A DNA stretch of 64,000 bases from Schizophyllum amplum (GCA_007026445.1 VDMD01000002.1:1302001-1366000), one strand, 5' to 3'. Positions 1-11,195 are shown, counted from the first letter of the stretch. Notes: generated by a model not told the origin, from the sequence alone. Numbers and translations: made by a program.

Positions 1-78
1 GGGGGGCCACGTACCGCTGGCATGCGCGGGGGGCTGGATGTCGGGGCGGATGTCGTGGTTGGGGGCGTCGTCGGTCAT
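1..78 (-). CDS. possible 5' end of a divergent gene running off the left edge
   Basis: On the minus strand an ATG at position 78 opens a frame of 26 codons to the window edge (start MTDDAPNHD, then Pro/Ala/His-rich). It would be divergent from TOM20, sharing a promoter of about 225 bp. The frame also stays open upstream of this ATG to about position 140, so the true start could lie further right or behind an intron. Too little is visible to name a family. The open frame could be chance in GC-rich DNA. Confidence 0.3.
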   Translation of the reverse strand, partial: MTDDAPNHDIRPDIQPPAHASGTWPP

Positions 79-303
79 GAACCCGCGGGCGTCGGGGGCG
101 GCGGCGGCGGGGTCGGCGCGGGTGCTGTGATCGTCGGCGAAGAGAAGTAAAGTCGCGTGCGACCAGTTTGCTCAACAAACAACCGGAGCATCCGGCCGGA
201 AGCCGCCGGAGATTACGTCAGAGTTTGCCCGAAATTTACACGCCGCCGGACGCGTTTGCCTTGCCTTCGCCCACCACCACCGGCGCCGCCACCGACAACG
301 ACG

Positions 304-1095
304 ATGAGCTCCAGGTCAACGTCCGCAACGACCATCGCAGGCATTACGCTCCTCAGCGGCCTCGTCGCCTATGCCGTCTACTTCGACTACAAGCGCCGCA
401 ATGACGCCAACTTCAGGCGCAAGCTTCGTGCGTCTCATACCCCGTTTTCCCCGTCGCGCACCTCACAATTTGTCAGGCAAGGACAAGAAACGTGTAGACA
501 AGGTCGTCGCCGAGTCTATGCCGCCTCCCATAACGAAGGAGGTCATCCTGGAGACGCTCGAGCGCGCAAAGCAGGAGCCCGCACCGGCGTCGCCCGAGAT
601 GAGGGAACCGTACTTTATGGAGCAGATCAGCAAGGGAGAGAAGCTTTCATTGCTAGGTTTGTCGTCTCATCAGCTGCTACTACTCGCCTCACACCCGCGC
701 TAGGACCCGAATTGCACCTCGAAGCCGCCCTCAGCTTCTACAAGGGCCTCCAGGTCTACCCGTCCCCCATGGAGCTCATCGTCATCTACCAGAAGACGGT
801 CCCCGAGCCAATCTTCAAGGCGCGTCGCCTTCACGTAGTCGCTGACCGTATGTTTACCTTCCCCTAGATCATCACACAGATGATGGACCTGGACGTGAGT
901 CAAAACCCTCTCGGCATGGGCATGGCGATGGGAATGGGTATGGGCATGGGCTCGGGCATAGACCTCGGCATGGACCTCGGCATCAACCTCGACGAGCTCG
1001 AGGCTGCTTCCGCTTCTGCCCCCACATCCAGTGGCCCTCCCTCCGAGACCTCGTCCCAGGACTGGGACAAGGTCACCGACCCTGCATCGAGTTAA
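304..1095 (+). CDS. TOM20: mitochondrial import receptor subunit TOM20
   Basis: Receptor of the TOM complex in the mitochondrial outer membrane that recognises presequences. Four exons, 304-427, 477-656, 704-819 and 868-1095, give 215 residues. Residues about 8-26 form the N-terminal membrane anchor (ITLLSGLVAYAVYFDYKRR), followed by a charged linker and the conserved receptor core with GEKLSLLG and YPSPMELIVIYQKTVPEPIF. The tail is a Met/Gly-rich stretch and an acidic Ser-rich end. The ATG at 304 places the anchor at the extreme N terminus as the family requires. The third intron (820-867) begins GC, not GT: only this donor keeps the IFK-IITQMM join in frame, and CTGAC at 842-846 is a suitable branch site. 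The next gene is codirectional, 143 bp downstream. Confidence 0.93.
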
Positions 1096-1237
1096 TGCCC
1101 CCCATGCAAGCATCCGTAGACACGCCTACGCTGGTCCCATGCTTACCATACATCGCCTGTGCCCCTCTGCTGTCTTGCTTCATGTTTGAGACGCGTTCTA
1201 ATATATTTTCCCCCATGCTATTCCTCCTGTGTCCCAG

Positions 1238-2542
1238 ATGTCCTCCAAGATTGAAGGTGCGCCAATGGCCCGCGGTCAGTAAACGATGAATGCTAAGATT
1301 GAGCGCACCAGGGTATTTCCATCACTTCCCGCCAAAGTCGTTCAATGTGGCCATTGAGACGAAGGCATCCACCACGATGCCGGGCTCTCGCTCCGTCCTC
1401 GTCGCCAAGCAGGACTTCAAGGCTGGAGACTTGATCTACAAGGTTTGCAGACGCTCTCATTGTTGAGCTATGCTAAACAAGGCGCAGGAATACCCTGTCA
1501 TCGCCACCTTGGACCACGACCTTCACGAGGCAGGGACCCACTGCAACCACTGCCTGCGTGCCGTAGACCCGGAGTCGGCTATCACCACGTCCGACAACTT
1601 CAAGTCCACCTTTTGCTCCTCCGACTGCCAGATCGCCGCAAAAATTCAGTACCAGAACCTGCTCTTCAGCCTCGAGCCGCCCCTCCCGCCGCAAATGTCA
1701 CTCCCGCAGCCGACCGAGCAAGCCGAGAAGCGCAAGACTGCGCAAGAGGCGCTCGTCGGTTACCTCGCCGCGCACCCTTCACGCGATGGCCCCGCTCTTC
1801 TCGTCGCCGAGCTTGTCGCGCGCCAGCTCGCGCTCGAGACGGAGAAGATGATCACAACGATGATGCCCGGTGCGGTGCCCAAGGCGCCTGGCGGTGATTT
1901 CGCGGACGCGGAGGGCGGCGGATACCTGCTTGCGGACCACGTCGAGCGTCTTCGCTTCCTGGAGGCGGAGACGCCCGAGGAGGAGGTATCGCTGCTGTCG
2001 GGCGTGCTCTCAGCGGCGCTGCCAGGGCTCGAGGCGTTCGTAACGCCGGAGCGCTACACGACCTTCCTCGGCAAAATCGCGTACAATGCTTTCGGTGTCT
2101 GCTACAATGGCGGGCGCTTGGACAGGGTGCGTTTATGTCCCGCTCTCGATGACCGTGAATCTGACCTCGTCCACAGCCGGAGACGTACACGGACAAGACG
2201 CGCACGCCGTTCGGGACGTCGCACCAGATCGGCTCCGCATTCTACACGGTCTCGTCGTACCTATCGCACTCGTGCACGCCGAGCGCGCGCCCCTCGTTCG
2301 ACGGCGGCAACGCCGAGCTGCACCTCATCGCGACGCGGGACATAGCACAGGGCGAGGAGCTGTCCGTCGCGTTCGTCGACGTCGCGCAGCCCGCCGACGT
2401 CCGCCGCGCGGAGCTGCAGGCCGGGTGGAAGTTCGGTTGCACGTGCGAGAAGTGTACGGAGGAGAATGATGAGACGGGTGAGGCCGTGGAGGACGCGAGC
2501 AAGCTCGAGCCGACCATGAAGCGCTTCGAGAACCAGGCTTAA
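1238..2542 (+). CDS. SET-domain protein, SET5-like lysine methyltransferase
   Basis: Exons 1238-1274, 1312-1442, 1488-2126 and 2177-2542 give 390 residues with consistent phases. The N-terminal half carries a Cys cluster CNHC...CSSDC, resembling the MYND-like insert of SMYD and Set5 proteins. The C-terminal half has the SET core: SYLSHSCTPSARPSF (the cofactor-binding NHSC-type motif, here SHSC), then ELHLIATRDIAQGEELSVAF, and a post-SET CTCEKC zinc site. In yeast, Set5 methylates histone H4 lysines. I infer the same class, but SMYD-like proteins also have non-histone substrates. The start was chosen because it is the first in-frame ATG after the TOM20 stop and gives a short first exon typical of this genome. 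The end is acidic and without a membrane segment. Confidence 0.82.
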
Positions 2543-3074
2543 GGCCCCGGGGATCCTGGGCACCGGCCGGACGCTCTTTACATTGCGCGCTGCATACCGC
2601 ATACCACATATTTTACCACGACGACGATGTCCGTAATGTACCACTCGCTATCGACTCCTCCCACCTCAAAAGTAAAAGCCTTAGGCTGTATTAACATCTA
2701 GAATGCACCATGTCTGTTGCATGCGTATTCATGCTTGATGGAGTGCTGGCTGTGAAACTGCGATTTGACAACGATACATAGTTGCAAGCGTCCACTACAA
2801 CTTCGAGTCAAGCCAAGTACTTCAGGTACTATGGACGATGTGCTCCGGCAAACTCATTGGGAAATACGCCATTCTCCTGTATCTTGAGGAAGATTATCAG
2901 ATTGAACTGCTACAATGTCAGAGAATAAGGTGATAAGAAAGACAGTCAGTGGGTCAGAAAACTATGCACTGCGACAGCGATGGCTTGTACATAAGTCCTG
3001 CGTGCAAATAACGAACATTTAGTCCAGGCCACATCCTCCATCGTTCGTGTCCGCGCCCCTTCCAGTCCAATGAT
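2543..3074. other. convergent intergenic region
   Basis: Non-coding gap between the 3' ends of the SET-domain gene (+) and the next gene (-). It is more AT-rich than its surroundings, as expected for two 3' UTRs. I see no RNA gene, repeat or further coding frame. Confidence 0.6.
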
Positions 3075-5747
3075 TCAATTATTCGCCAAACTTCTCCACA
3101 TGCCTTCTTCCGGTACCTTCGACGCGGACTCCAGGATCTTGAGCGCGCGTTGCTTACCGCGGCTCATCGACTTCCCGTCCTCCCCACGGGTCGTATCCTC
3201 GTCGCTCTCCTCCTCGTCTTCCTCGCCCGTGAAATCCAGCGCGCCCGGGTCCAGCCCGCGCTCCCGATCCCGCTCCCCATACATCTGCTTCCGCCTCGCC
3301 GTCGAGCTCTCTCGCCTTCTGGGCAGTGGCGGCACAAGCACGCCGGGCTCCTCCACGAGCGACGTCTTCGCCTGATAGTCCGACGTGCTGGCGCGGCGCG
3401 GGGGTGGGCGGATGGCGATGGGCAGCGAGCCGACGAAGTGCTGGTGCTGGAGATGCGCGGCCTCGGATTCGCCGCCCTCGTCCTCGGATATTTCTTCCAG
3501 TGCGTCGTCGGAGGGGCGGGAGAGGAACCGCTTCCAGGCATCGCTGTCGCGTTTCCAGGCATTCCGATGACTGGGCGTGTTAGCGGCGACAAGACGCTGG
3601 ATCTCACGCGTGCGAAAGTCGTCTTCCGAGCCCGGCTCGGGTTCTGAGGCGTCGGATTCTGGTTCGATGTGGTGTTTACCGTTGGGGTAAGGCGAAGGGA
3701 GAGAAGGGGAAGTATGTGTGGACGCTTGAGGCTGCTGTGAAGGCGACGGCCGGGAATTTAATGGGGAGGTAGAAGGATCTCCGGTTGGGGCGCTGCCCGC
3801 TATGCTACGCATCATTGAAGGGGCGGGCAATGATGCAGGTCGTAGTCCGGCAAATGAGCTGGGTAGACCGGCGCTTTGTGATCGGTGGCGAGGGGACATG
3901 GCTGCTGGTCGCGGCGGACGGGAGGCCGTCGCAGAGGGTTCGTTCAGCGGCAATATTGGCGCCTTAGATTGCCGTTCGCCGTTCTCTTCCTCGAGATCGA
4001 AGACCATATCTGTGTTCTTATGTCAAAAGGGATATCGCGTGTCATAGAAGTACAGACGTACCGTCGTCATCTTGAGTAGGTGGCGTTGTCTTGTCGGCTT
4101 TGCCGTGTCGATTTGCCGCAGCGGGGTCGACATCGAAAGTAACCTTTCTCTTCCCCTTCCCTGACGGCGACTCGGGGGTCTTCGTTCCCGCAGCCGGAGG
4201 AGCCTGCGTTGAGATCTTCGGCTGCTCCTTTGCTTTGCCATTAGCCTGCGGCGTCGACGGTCCAGCGGTCGCCTGATTTTGCTGTGCTTCCTGCGCCTGC
4301 TGCTGCTGCTGTTTTCGGCGCTCCATTACATCCGCCAGCCGCTTGTGATCCTCCTCCTCGTTCTGGAAGTACCGGTAACTTGTCGCCACATTCTTCTCCT
4401 CCTGCTCGTTCGCCCAGTGCCTGAACTGCAACACGGACGCCTGCCCATTGTCAGCGGTAGGACGAATAGGGAAGGTGCTGGAGGTGACGGTTATACTGGA
4501 GTTCGTCGTCGCCGCGTCATTTGATGCAGAGGAGCCTGGACTCTTCGGGGGCGAAGGGTTCGCGGTATCATCGCTGTACTTGGGGTGGTGGAAGGACGAG
4601 GTCGCGAGTGAGGCTGAGAGGGTAGAAGTCCGCGGCGCCGCGGTGGGCGGACGGCGGGTTTGAGCGACCTTGCTCGGCACGAAGTCCCGGATAACAGACG
4701 CAGCGGCAGGGGTGCCCGCCCCGTTGGGCGTGAACACTCCAATCTCAGTGCGCTGCGTCGGCGATGTGACATGGTCTTGTTGTCTGTGCTTGACGTTGTT
4801 GATAGCGCCAAGGAAGGCCTTCCAAACGTGTTCCGCATCCTTCTTCAAGGTGTCCTCTGCCTTCTGAATGTCCTTGACTTTGGCCTGGACAACCTCGGAG
4901 ATGTAGCCTTCCGCCTCCTTCCTGAGACCTTCAGATTTCTCGGTTGCAAGAGATGACAGGTGTTGAAAGACGGGGTGCTTGGGCGTAAAGGGTGGCGGGG
5001 GGAAGAGCGGGGGCAGCTCGGCGAGATACCGCTTCTGATGTAATGGTGACGGGCGGGTGGCGCGGTCGTCTGCATCGGGTGTTGGGGAGGTGGGCGGCGA
5101 CTGCGCAGCGGGCAGGACGATGGAGTAGATATGCGAGTAGCGAGGGGACTTTTCCAACAGCGCAACGCCTTCCTGTGTCTGAATGGAAAGCGCGGTTAGC
5201 GCTATGGTCTGCGCAAAGATTGCGACGAGGGAAGACTGCAAGGACTGTGCGGTCAGTCTCGAACCACTCGGGACTTACTGGACATGATTTTTGGATCTCG
5301 ACCCATCCGTCTGTGCTCCTCAGCACGTCGACCTCAACCCAATTGTCAGACGGCAGCACAGGTCCCTCCTTCGACTCGTTCTCGTGGTCGATGATCTCCT
5401 GCACACGGTACACGAGCGACTGGCAGAGGAGACACGTGAGGGATGTGTAGCGCGCGGAGTTGGGGGAGTCGGGGAGCGGACTGCTGCGACTCCGATCGCG
5501 CAGGGTGAGTTGGGGATGCCTCTGCGATCATCTTGGATCAGGGACCAGCTGTCCGTCGGTCGAGCGAGCCACGCACCGCTTCCACACCGTGCTCCCCCAC
5601 GTATAGGGGAACAAAATCGGCGTCGGCGCCTAGCTTCACAAAGGACTTGTATGTGATGTCGGTCGGCGCCTCGCACACACGGATATTCAGACATCGGCAG
5701 GAAAATACGCGGACGCTGGGCGTTGTGGCAGTGGGGGCAGACGCCAT
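3075..5747 (-). CDS. unrecognised 840-residue protein with N-terminal Cys motifs
   Basis: Four exons, 5577-5747, 5279-5521, 4062-5235 and 3075-4009, add up to exactly 841 codons. The N terminus has FSCRCLNI and then TCLLCQSLVYRVQEII, two CxC/CxxC pairs about 65 residues apart that could form one zinc site. A conserved-looking module with NWVEVDVLRSTDGWVEIQKSCP follows, then a hydrophobic helix (residues about 140-160, ending ALTALSIQTQEG) and a predicted helical stretch with many Lys and Glu. The rest is Ser/Pro-rich and disordered, with Gln runs and a polar acidic tail. I do not recognise the family. The Cys pairs faintly recall Yippee/Mis18-type zinc folds, but the spacing is not convincing. 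Introns are 52-55 and 43 bp with normal borders. Confidence 0.8.
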
Positions 5748-6491
5748 GGCTCTTGCGGCTGCGCGCGGTGATGGTGGTTGGTGGTAAAGCTGATGAATTT
5801 ATTGCGGATGTACTCTCGGATCCTGATTGACCTCTCCCTCCGCATCAGGAAATTTGTAGGAGTCTTTGAAGTTTGTAGCCCGGTCGAGCTGCAGCTCACT
5901 GCGACCTCAGGTCAACAATGACTAGGTGGTGGTAGGAAGGAAGAAATCAAGTCTATTGTAGTCCCAAAACAGGAATGAACGAATGAAAGACGGTCCAATG
6001 CAACGACGCGGACGCAGTCAGATTGTTCTAGACCAGTGCTGCAAGGTGACGAATCTCTCGTCAAAGTCCAGCATCCGGACGCAGCAGAGCCTTGCCAACG
6101 TCCAATAGGTGCGCAGACGGAGCTTACGTGCCTGCATAACGAGCACTGGGGCATGATGCCGTGTCGCGCCTTTCTTTGACGAGTCACGGAAAATTGAACG
6201 CGGAGCTGGTCATTCTCAGTGCGCAGCCCGTGAAAACTACAGATGTAAGTAACAAGTATGCATGATGATAGTACAGTGACAGCGAAGAAACAGAGAGAAG
6301 AAACAAAGTATGTATGCCTACGCGCTGTTGTTATAATTTATATGTGTGTGAGTACAATCCGCAACGAAACCTTGCTGTCCGTCCAACGCGCACCCTGCAG
6401 CCCAGTCATCTGGTGGACATCGATGGCGACGCATACACTCAGTATGCAGCCAGGTTCCTGGTATTCTGTGGCACCCTCCGAGTGCACTCAT
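5748..6491. other. intergenic, promoter side of the 840-residue protein gene
   Basis: Gap of 744 bp between the start of one minus-strand gene and the stop of the next. It should hold the promoter of the former and the 3' UTR of the latter. I see no convincing TATA box, RNA gene or repeat. Confidence 0.5.
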
Positions 6492-7181
6492 CTAATCATC
6501 CGACATCATGACGTCCCCGTCCTCGTCAACATCGACGTCCATCCCCGGATCGTCGAGCAGACCCTGCAGCTCCATCGTTGCTGACATCACTGTGGGTAGC
6601 TGCCTTGCCGCCTCCGCACGCGCGCACGCCATGCGTGGGCCGAGCGAGAGCACGTCCTGGCACACCGGCGAGCGCGCCATGCAGCCACGCAGCGCCTGTT
6701 TATGCAGATCGGGTTCTCGGCGGCCCTGCGGGTACGCGCGTCGGGCTGGCATCAGCGTGCGCCGCGGTGATAACGGCGACGATATGCGCATAGCGGACGC
6801 GTGAAACGAGCAGGTGCGAGAGCCGTCCGGGGGCTGCTCGGGCTGTGGCTGTGGCTGCGGCGGGGCGGGCGAGGGGTGTCGGCGGCGAGGCGGCTGGGGG
6901 CGTGGGGACCGCCGACTGGCTGCGTCTGAGAGGTCTAGAAAAGATGTGGTGCGGACGAGGGATGCAGAGCGCTGCATTTGCAGCGGGCGACGGGGGAGCT
7001 TGTTGGGGCGCGGGGAGCAAGGCGCGTCGGCAGGGGAACGGGCGCGCTTATGAGGAGAGGCAGAAGCTGCGGCTGGCCCGTGCGCGAAGGCCGTGAATGC
7101 GGGGGCGGCAGATAGCGTGAGTACAGTCATCGAGACGGCGCGCGCGACCTGGCCCTCTTTAAAGATGATCGTCGGAGACAA
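6492..7181 (-). CDS. unrecognised basic, disordered protein
   Basis: Single exon of up to 229 residues. The likely start is the second ATG (position 7130, MTVLTLSAAP), since the first 17 residues look like read-through of the promoter. Features are a basic motif SPHKRARSP that could act as a nuclear signal, a Pro/Gln-rich middle, a better-ordered Cys/Arg segment around RREPDLHKQALRGCMA, and an acidic C-terminal tail ending DEDGDVMMSDD. Ordered codon use and the coherent acidic tail argue that it is a real gene. No family is recognised. Two CACGTG sites and a TGAGTCA site lie 60-110 bp upstream of the ATG. Confidence 0.6.
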   Translation of the reverse strand: MSPTIIFKEGQVARAVSMTVLTLSAAPAFTAFAHGPAAASASPHKRARSPADAPCSPRPNKLPRRPLQMQRSASLVRTTSFLDLSDAASRRSPRPQPPRRRHPSPAPPQPQPQPEQPPDGSRTCSFHASAMRISSPLSPRRTLMPARRAYPQGRREPDLHKQALRGCMARSPVCQDVLSLGPRMACARAEAARQLPTVMSATMELQGLLDDPGMDVDVDEDGDVMMSDD

Positions 7182-7192
7182 AAGGAATCCAA

Positions 7193-7236
7193 CACGTGAT
7201 TTGAGTCATGGAGCTCAACAATGGGCAGTACACGTG
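7193..7236. promoter_or_regulatory. CACGTG pair with TGAGTCA between them
   Basis: CACGTG at 7193-7198 and 7231-7236 flank TGAGTCA at 7202-7208. E-boxes of this kind bind bHLH factors such as Cbf1, and TGAGTCA is the Gcn4/AP-1 core. They sit upstream of the minus-strand gene ending at 6492. Binding is inferred, not shown. Confidence 0.4.
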
Positions 7237-7802
7237 CCCGCCAGGGCGCGTCTATTATGCTAGCCCCAATCAGTTGATCCTTTGTTCATGTTTCGGGCCC
7301 TGGCCGGCGGACGTTCTGCTTTCGGGAATAGCAGCGTCTGCTTTCGGACATGCAGCCTTTCTTGTAGTTGTGGAGCCGGAGGCTGCCGCCTTTGTTACAC
7401 TATCACCGGAGAAGCAAGTCTTCGCCTACTGCCAGCGATTCAGCTTTCCTGAACAGGCATAGCATCCTTCAAGCCCCCCGGCATGGTCGGGGGCGATGGA
7501 TGCAAACTGCTTCGCAGCTACTGACTTTATGTTCTTAAGAGGTATCTATCCATTACTAATCGGATCTGCCAACCAGGCTATCTCCTCCATTCATTCGACC
7601 TGCACTGAGCTCAGCTCATGGGCTCTAGCTCCAATCACTCCGGACGTGCCACTGACTTGTCAGGTTCATCCAGGGTAGATCGTAAACGCATCTAAGACGC
7701 GATGCGCAAGGGATCCAACAAGTGCGAGTGAAGATGCGCGGCGGACTCGGACGTCTCAAACATCCACCTCGAGAGTCGAGGCACGCAGTCATTGGGCTGT
7801 CG

Positions 7803-7812
7803 TATACAAAGG
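7803..7812 (+). repeat. left copy of 10-bp flanking direct repeat
   Basis: TATACAAAGG directly outside the left end of the inverted-repeat element, identical to 8975-8984. It is read as a target-site duplication. The right copy is followed by a tandem duplication of gggaatcacca, about 8983-9004. Confidence 0.5.
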
Positions 7813-8974
7813 AGGAGTGACAAGATGCGGCGCGACACCTTGTATTTGCAATCCCAACGCTTGCCGCGAAGTGCGACACCTGCGAAAAATTCGCGACACC
7901 TTGAATCAGGCTTGAAGAAGTGCGACACCTCGTGCTGAAGCCACACGTGACTGATTCGGTAGTTGCCGTCAGCGGCAACTGCCGGGCACGTGCTGCGCGT
8001 GGACGCTTCCTTTCATCTTGGGACCTATTAACCATGCCATGTATGTTGATTCAAACAGATGAACGCTAAAGGAGAGTAGATATGCATAGAAACATTCAGA
8101 CAGAGCGGAAGACCATGAAGGTGCTGTCGAATGAGATCATGTGATATATATGTTCGAGTTCGAACGACGAACAGTGAACCCTGTTCAGAGCTTGTTTGTT
8201 TGGTCCTGATCTCTCATGCATCCTGGGCAGGGCAGAGTACTTCTGTATCTCATTGGAATTTATTGTTCTAACCGTACTTTAGTATAAATGTGCGGGTAGA
8301 CGATTTTATAATCAATGAGCCAAGCCTGAAGGCGCAGCGTGCGTAACGGTTGGGTCAAAAGTGGAGGAAGGAGGGGGGATTGAAGGAGAGTGGCTGGGCT
8401 GGGATGCAGTCGCGTCCGACTTCGCGAGGTCGGAAACTGTTGACAACCTCCACCTACGATCAGGCAAAAAATCTGGCCATGGAGTGCGTGCGTGACCCGT
8501 GAGCTGCATACGGTGGTCATAGAGTCGGCCAGCATCCGGAATTGCGGTCGAAAGCGCGGGGAAGGGGAGGCGAGGAGCCGGACTCGTGAAACGACCACGT
8601 CGCACAACGTAGAGAACGCCCGCGAGGCGCCTAAGGACAATGATGTCAATAAAATGCAGCGTGCAGAGTCAGTAAACGCACGATAGTCCATTTCCTCAAT
8701 CGCGATCAGCGCGTCGACGCGATTCCATCGTCGCTAAGCGCGACCGGGGGACGTTCATGGTGGTCGGGAAGAAAGAGCAGGTTGTTTACCTATGTTTAGC
8801 CGTGTGGAAGCGCTCGACAGCCGCCACATGGGGTGTCGCGCTTCGTAAGTACAAGCGCGGCACTTCAAAGCAGCATCAGCGACACATCGCGTCTTATCCA
8901 CGACACGTGTCGCTCTTCGCGCAAGGTGCCGCGCTTCCCAAAATGGGGTGTCGCGCCGCATCTTGTATATACTC
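7813..8974. mobile_element. candidate non-autonomous TIR transposon with subterminal motif arrays
   Basis: A perfect 20-bp inverted repeat, acaagatgcggcgcgacacc at 7820-7839 and its complement at 8947-8966, bounds about 1.1 kb without a recognisable gene. The same 10 bp, TATACAAAGG, occur directly outside both ends (7803-7812 and 8975-8984), as a target-site duplication would. Inside the left end the motif GCGACACC recurs at 7832, 7873, 7893 and 7922, all in one orientation. Inside the right end the inverse, GGTGTCGC, is at 8832 and 8947 with degenerate copies between. Such subterminal arrays are typical of transposase-binding sites. A 9-11 bp duplication is typical of Mutator-like elements. 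No transposase is encoded, so this would be a deletion derivative moved in trans. Confidence 0.6.
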
Positions 8975-8984
8975 TATACAAAGG
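8975..8984 (+). repeat. right copy of 10-bp flanking direct repeat
   Basis: TATACAAAGG directly outside the right end of the inverted-repeat element. Bases on either side differ from the left copy, so the identity is limited to exactly 10 bp. Confidence 0.5.
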
Positions 8985-9714
8985 GAATCACCAGGGAATC
9001 ACCATCAACGGACGCTCATTGCGGGCAAAGAACCGGGAGGTGAGGTGCGTACGTTTCGCGGCGTCGTTGCATGGGACAAACTTGGCCACAATCAACTGAG
9101 AACTCACGATCCATGTCTTCATCACAAAACAGATGCCATCCGAGTCGAAGCACAAAAGCTACTGAAAGGTCATGAATACCTTTGTGTTCATGGCAAAGTA
9201 AGACTAGATTGCCCGACGCAACGCCGATCAGTCATCCGCCAGCCGCTCGTCTTTGGCCTAGCATTGACGGGGACACCGGGGTAGACCATAATGAATGGAA
9301 CCCAACGGCCGCTGCAACCACCTCCGCTCCGCCTCCTTCGTAGTCTCCCGTCTTGCTTTCGTCACTACTGACTTTGGAGTTTCACGACCGCTTTACACAT
9401 ACACGAGCAGCAGCACGAGAGCCAGGCGCGGCGCGCTGACTTCTAAGGGCCGGAAGCTACGTCGACTGTCTAAGGCGATCCGATGTCGATGACTGGGGTG
9501 AATAATTGTGAGTTGTACACAGCGGGCGCTATCGTGTAAAAATGACCGGCAGACCACTTCGTAGACTTAGACCCACGACTGATCGTCGGGAGATGGGCTC
9601 AAGGTCGCTTGTCGCTCATTATATGAAGGAATACACTGCACTATAAGGGCGGAGAAACCATGTATCGGTCGAGGCACAATGAAATAATGGTCGCACCAAA
9701 GAACTAATAAGCCC
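8985..9714. other. intergenic, no gene seen
   Basis: About 730 bp to the 3' end of the complex I assembly factor gene. It starts with a small tandem duplication (gggaatcacca, twice). No coding frame with homology or RNA gene was seen. Confidence 0.5.
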
Positions 9715-11195
9715 TCACTTGTCCTCGAAGACGTCCTTCAAGCTGACGTCGGCCGAGCCCCTCTTCGCTGGTTTAGGCTGATTGGGTGCGGGTTTCCATC
9801 CAATCTGAGGACAGTCAAGACCGTCTCAACTACAGGGTCACATTACTCACCATGTAAACCACCTGGAAAGTCGCCGGGATCGATCCGTCTTCATTGCCAT
9901 GCAGCGCTTCGCACAGTGAGTACATGTCGCAGAAACGCGTTCCTGGCCGAAGGACTCACCCTTATATATAGCAGAAGCTGCAGTAAGCGTGTCACGGTGA
10001 ATATAAGGTCGTCTGCCAATCATCAGTCAACGCCGCGAGGAAGGGGCATCGAGGGAAATATCACAGAACGACACCGACCTTCCTACGAGAGCACTGGATT
10101 CGCCCATGAACTGCAGGTCCTCCAGTAGCTCCCACATGCTTGGGTATGCCACCTTCACCTCGTCGGTATCGACGGTGAGCATGGTGAAGCCTGCGCGTCC
10201 CATGAGGTTCGATACGTCCTGCGTGCCCGTCATAGGAGATATGTGTGGCGAGATGCCGCCCTCGCGCTCAACTTCCGCCAGTTGCAAGGAGGTCCTGTAC
10301 GCGGATCACTAAGTGAGAAGACGAAAGTAAGCGGAATGCCACATACCGTAGCTCATACAGCGTCTCCCCACCGAGCATCGCGCCCAGAAAGAGTCCGTCC
10401 GGTTTGAGCGCCTCCTTTATCTGCACGAGCACGCCTGCCGCGTTGCGTTAGCCTGTCGTCGTCCGTTATCCTCTCCGGACTTGTGGGGACGGAGGGGCAG
10501 CACTAACCTGGAAGATCATTGATCCAGTGCATACTTAGGCAGGAGACGACAGCCTCTTGCGAGTTGCGGGGAATATGCTCGAGCAAGCACTCTTCGTCGG
10601 CATGTATCCTTTCAATGGGGACTAAAGAAAGTACACAAAATGGTGAGCGAAAGAAGTATTGGGAGAAGGCGATGCTGTACTTTGGAAGGCATGGTCTGGG
10701 TCGCGGTGCAGAGTCTTCACTTCGCGTGAATTAGCGGAAGCAGAACAGTGAGGGGATAGCAGGCGCACCACTCGACTCTAGCATCACGCTCTTCTTGACC
10801 TTCGGGGCTTCAAGCAGCTTGGAAAAGTGTCCAGGCCCTGAGCCAATGTCGAGTACAGACTCATATTCCCGCTTGATGTCCTGGTACCGCGCGCAAGGTG
10901 TCAGCCGCGTTGACTGGGCAGCGAGATGACACAGACGTACGGAGAACCTTTCCATCAGCCTATCCGCGACTTCGTCTCGTACATAGTCGACCGTCGCACT
11001 GCGCTTTCCGCCGTCGAACGCCACCGCGCGGTCTTTCTGATCCTCCTTCACGCGCCGGTCGAATATTTGGTAGGGGGTTAAATTTGAGTTAGAAGAGATG
11101 GATGCGTAGGTCCGCGCTGCAGCAGCTCGGCCTGCGCCCAATGCAAGACGTTGTCCGAGGCGAGCCGCGTACATCGTGATGGATGTCGAAGACAA
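9715..11195 (-). CDS. NDUFAF5: complex I assembly factor, NDUFAF5-type methyltransferase-fold protein
   Basis: Mitochondrial matrix protein of the SAM-binding fold. In animals NDUFAF5 hydroxylates an arginine of the NDUFS7 subunit during early complex I assembly. About eight exons can be joined. Exon 1 is 10941-11195, with an Arg/Ala-rich presequence and then [17 protein letters not shown]. The SAM motif [12 protein letters not shown] follows, then [20 protein letters not shown] with [10 protein letters not shown], then [60 protein letters not shown] and [17 protein letters not shown]. It ends [15 protein letters not shown] and an acidic tail, with stop at 9715-9717. Each block matches the family in order, and length is normal. 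Two ATGs seven codons apart can serve as start. The most upstream was taken because both leave the presequence intact. Confidence 0.92.

Noticed and set aside
8260..8691. 143-codon ORF within the inverted-repeat element as a transposase remnant.
   Set aside because: No DDE-type motif, zinc finger or other transposase feature. Composition is random.
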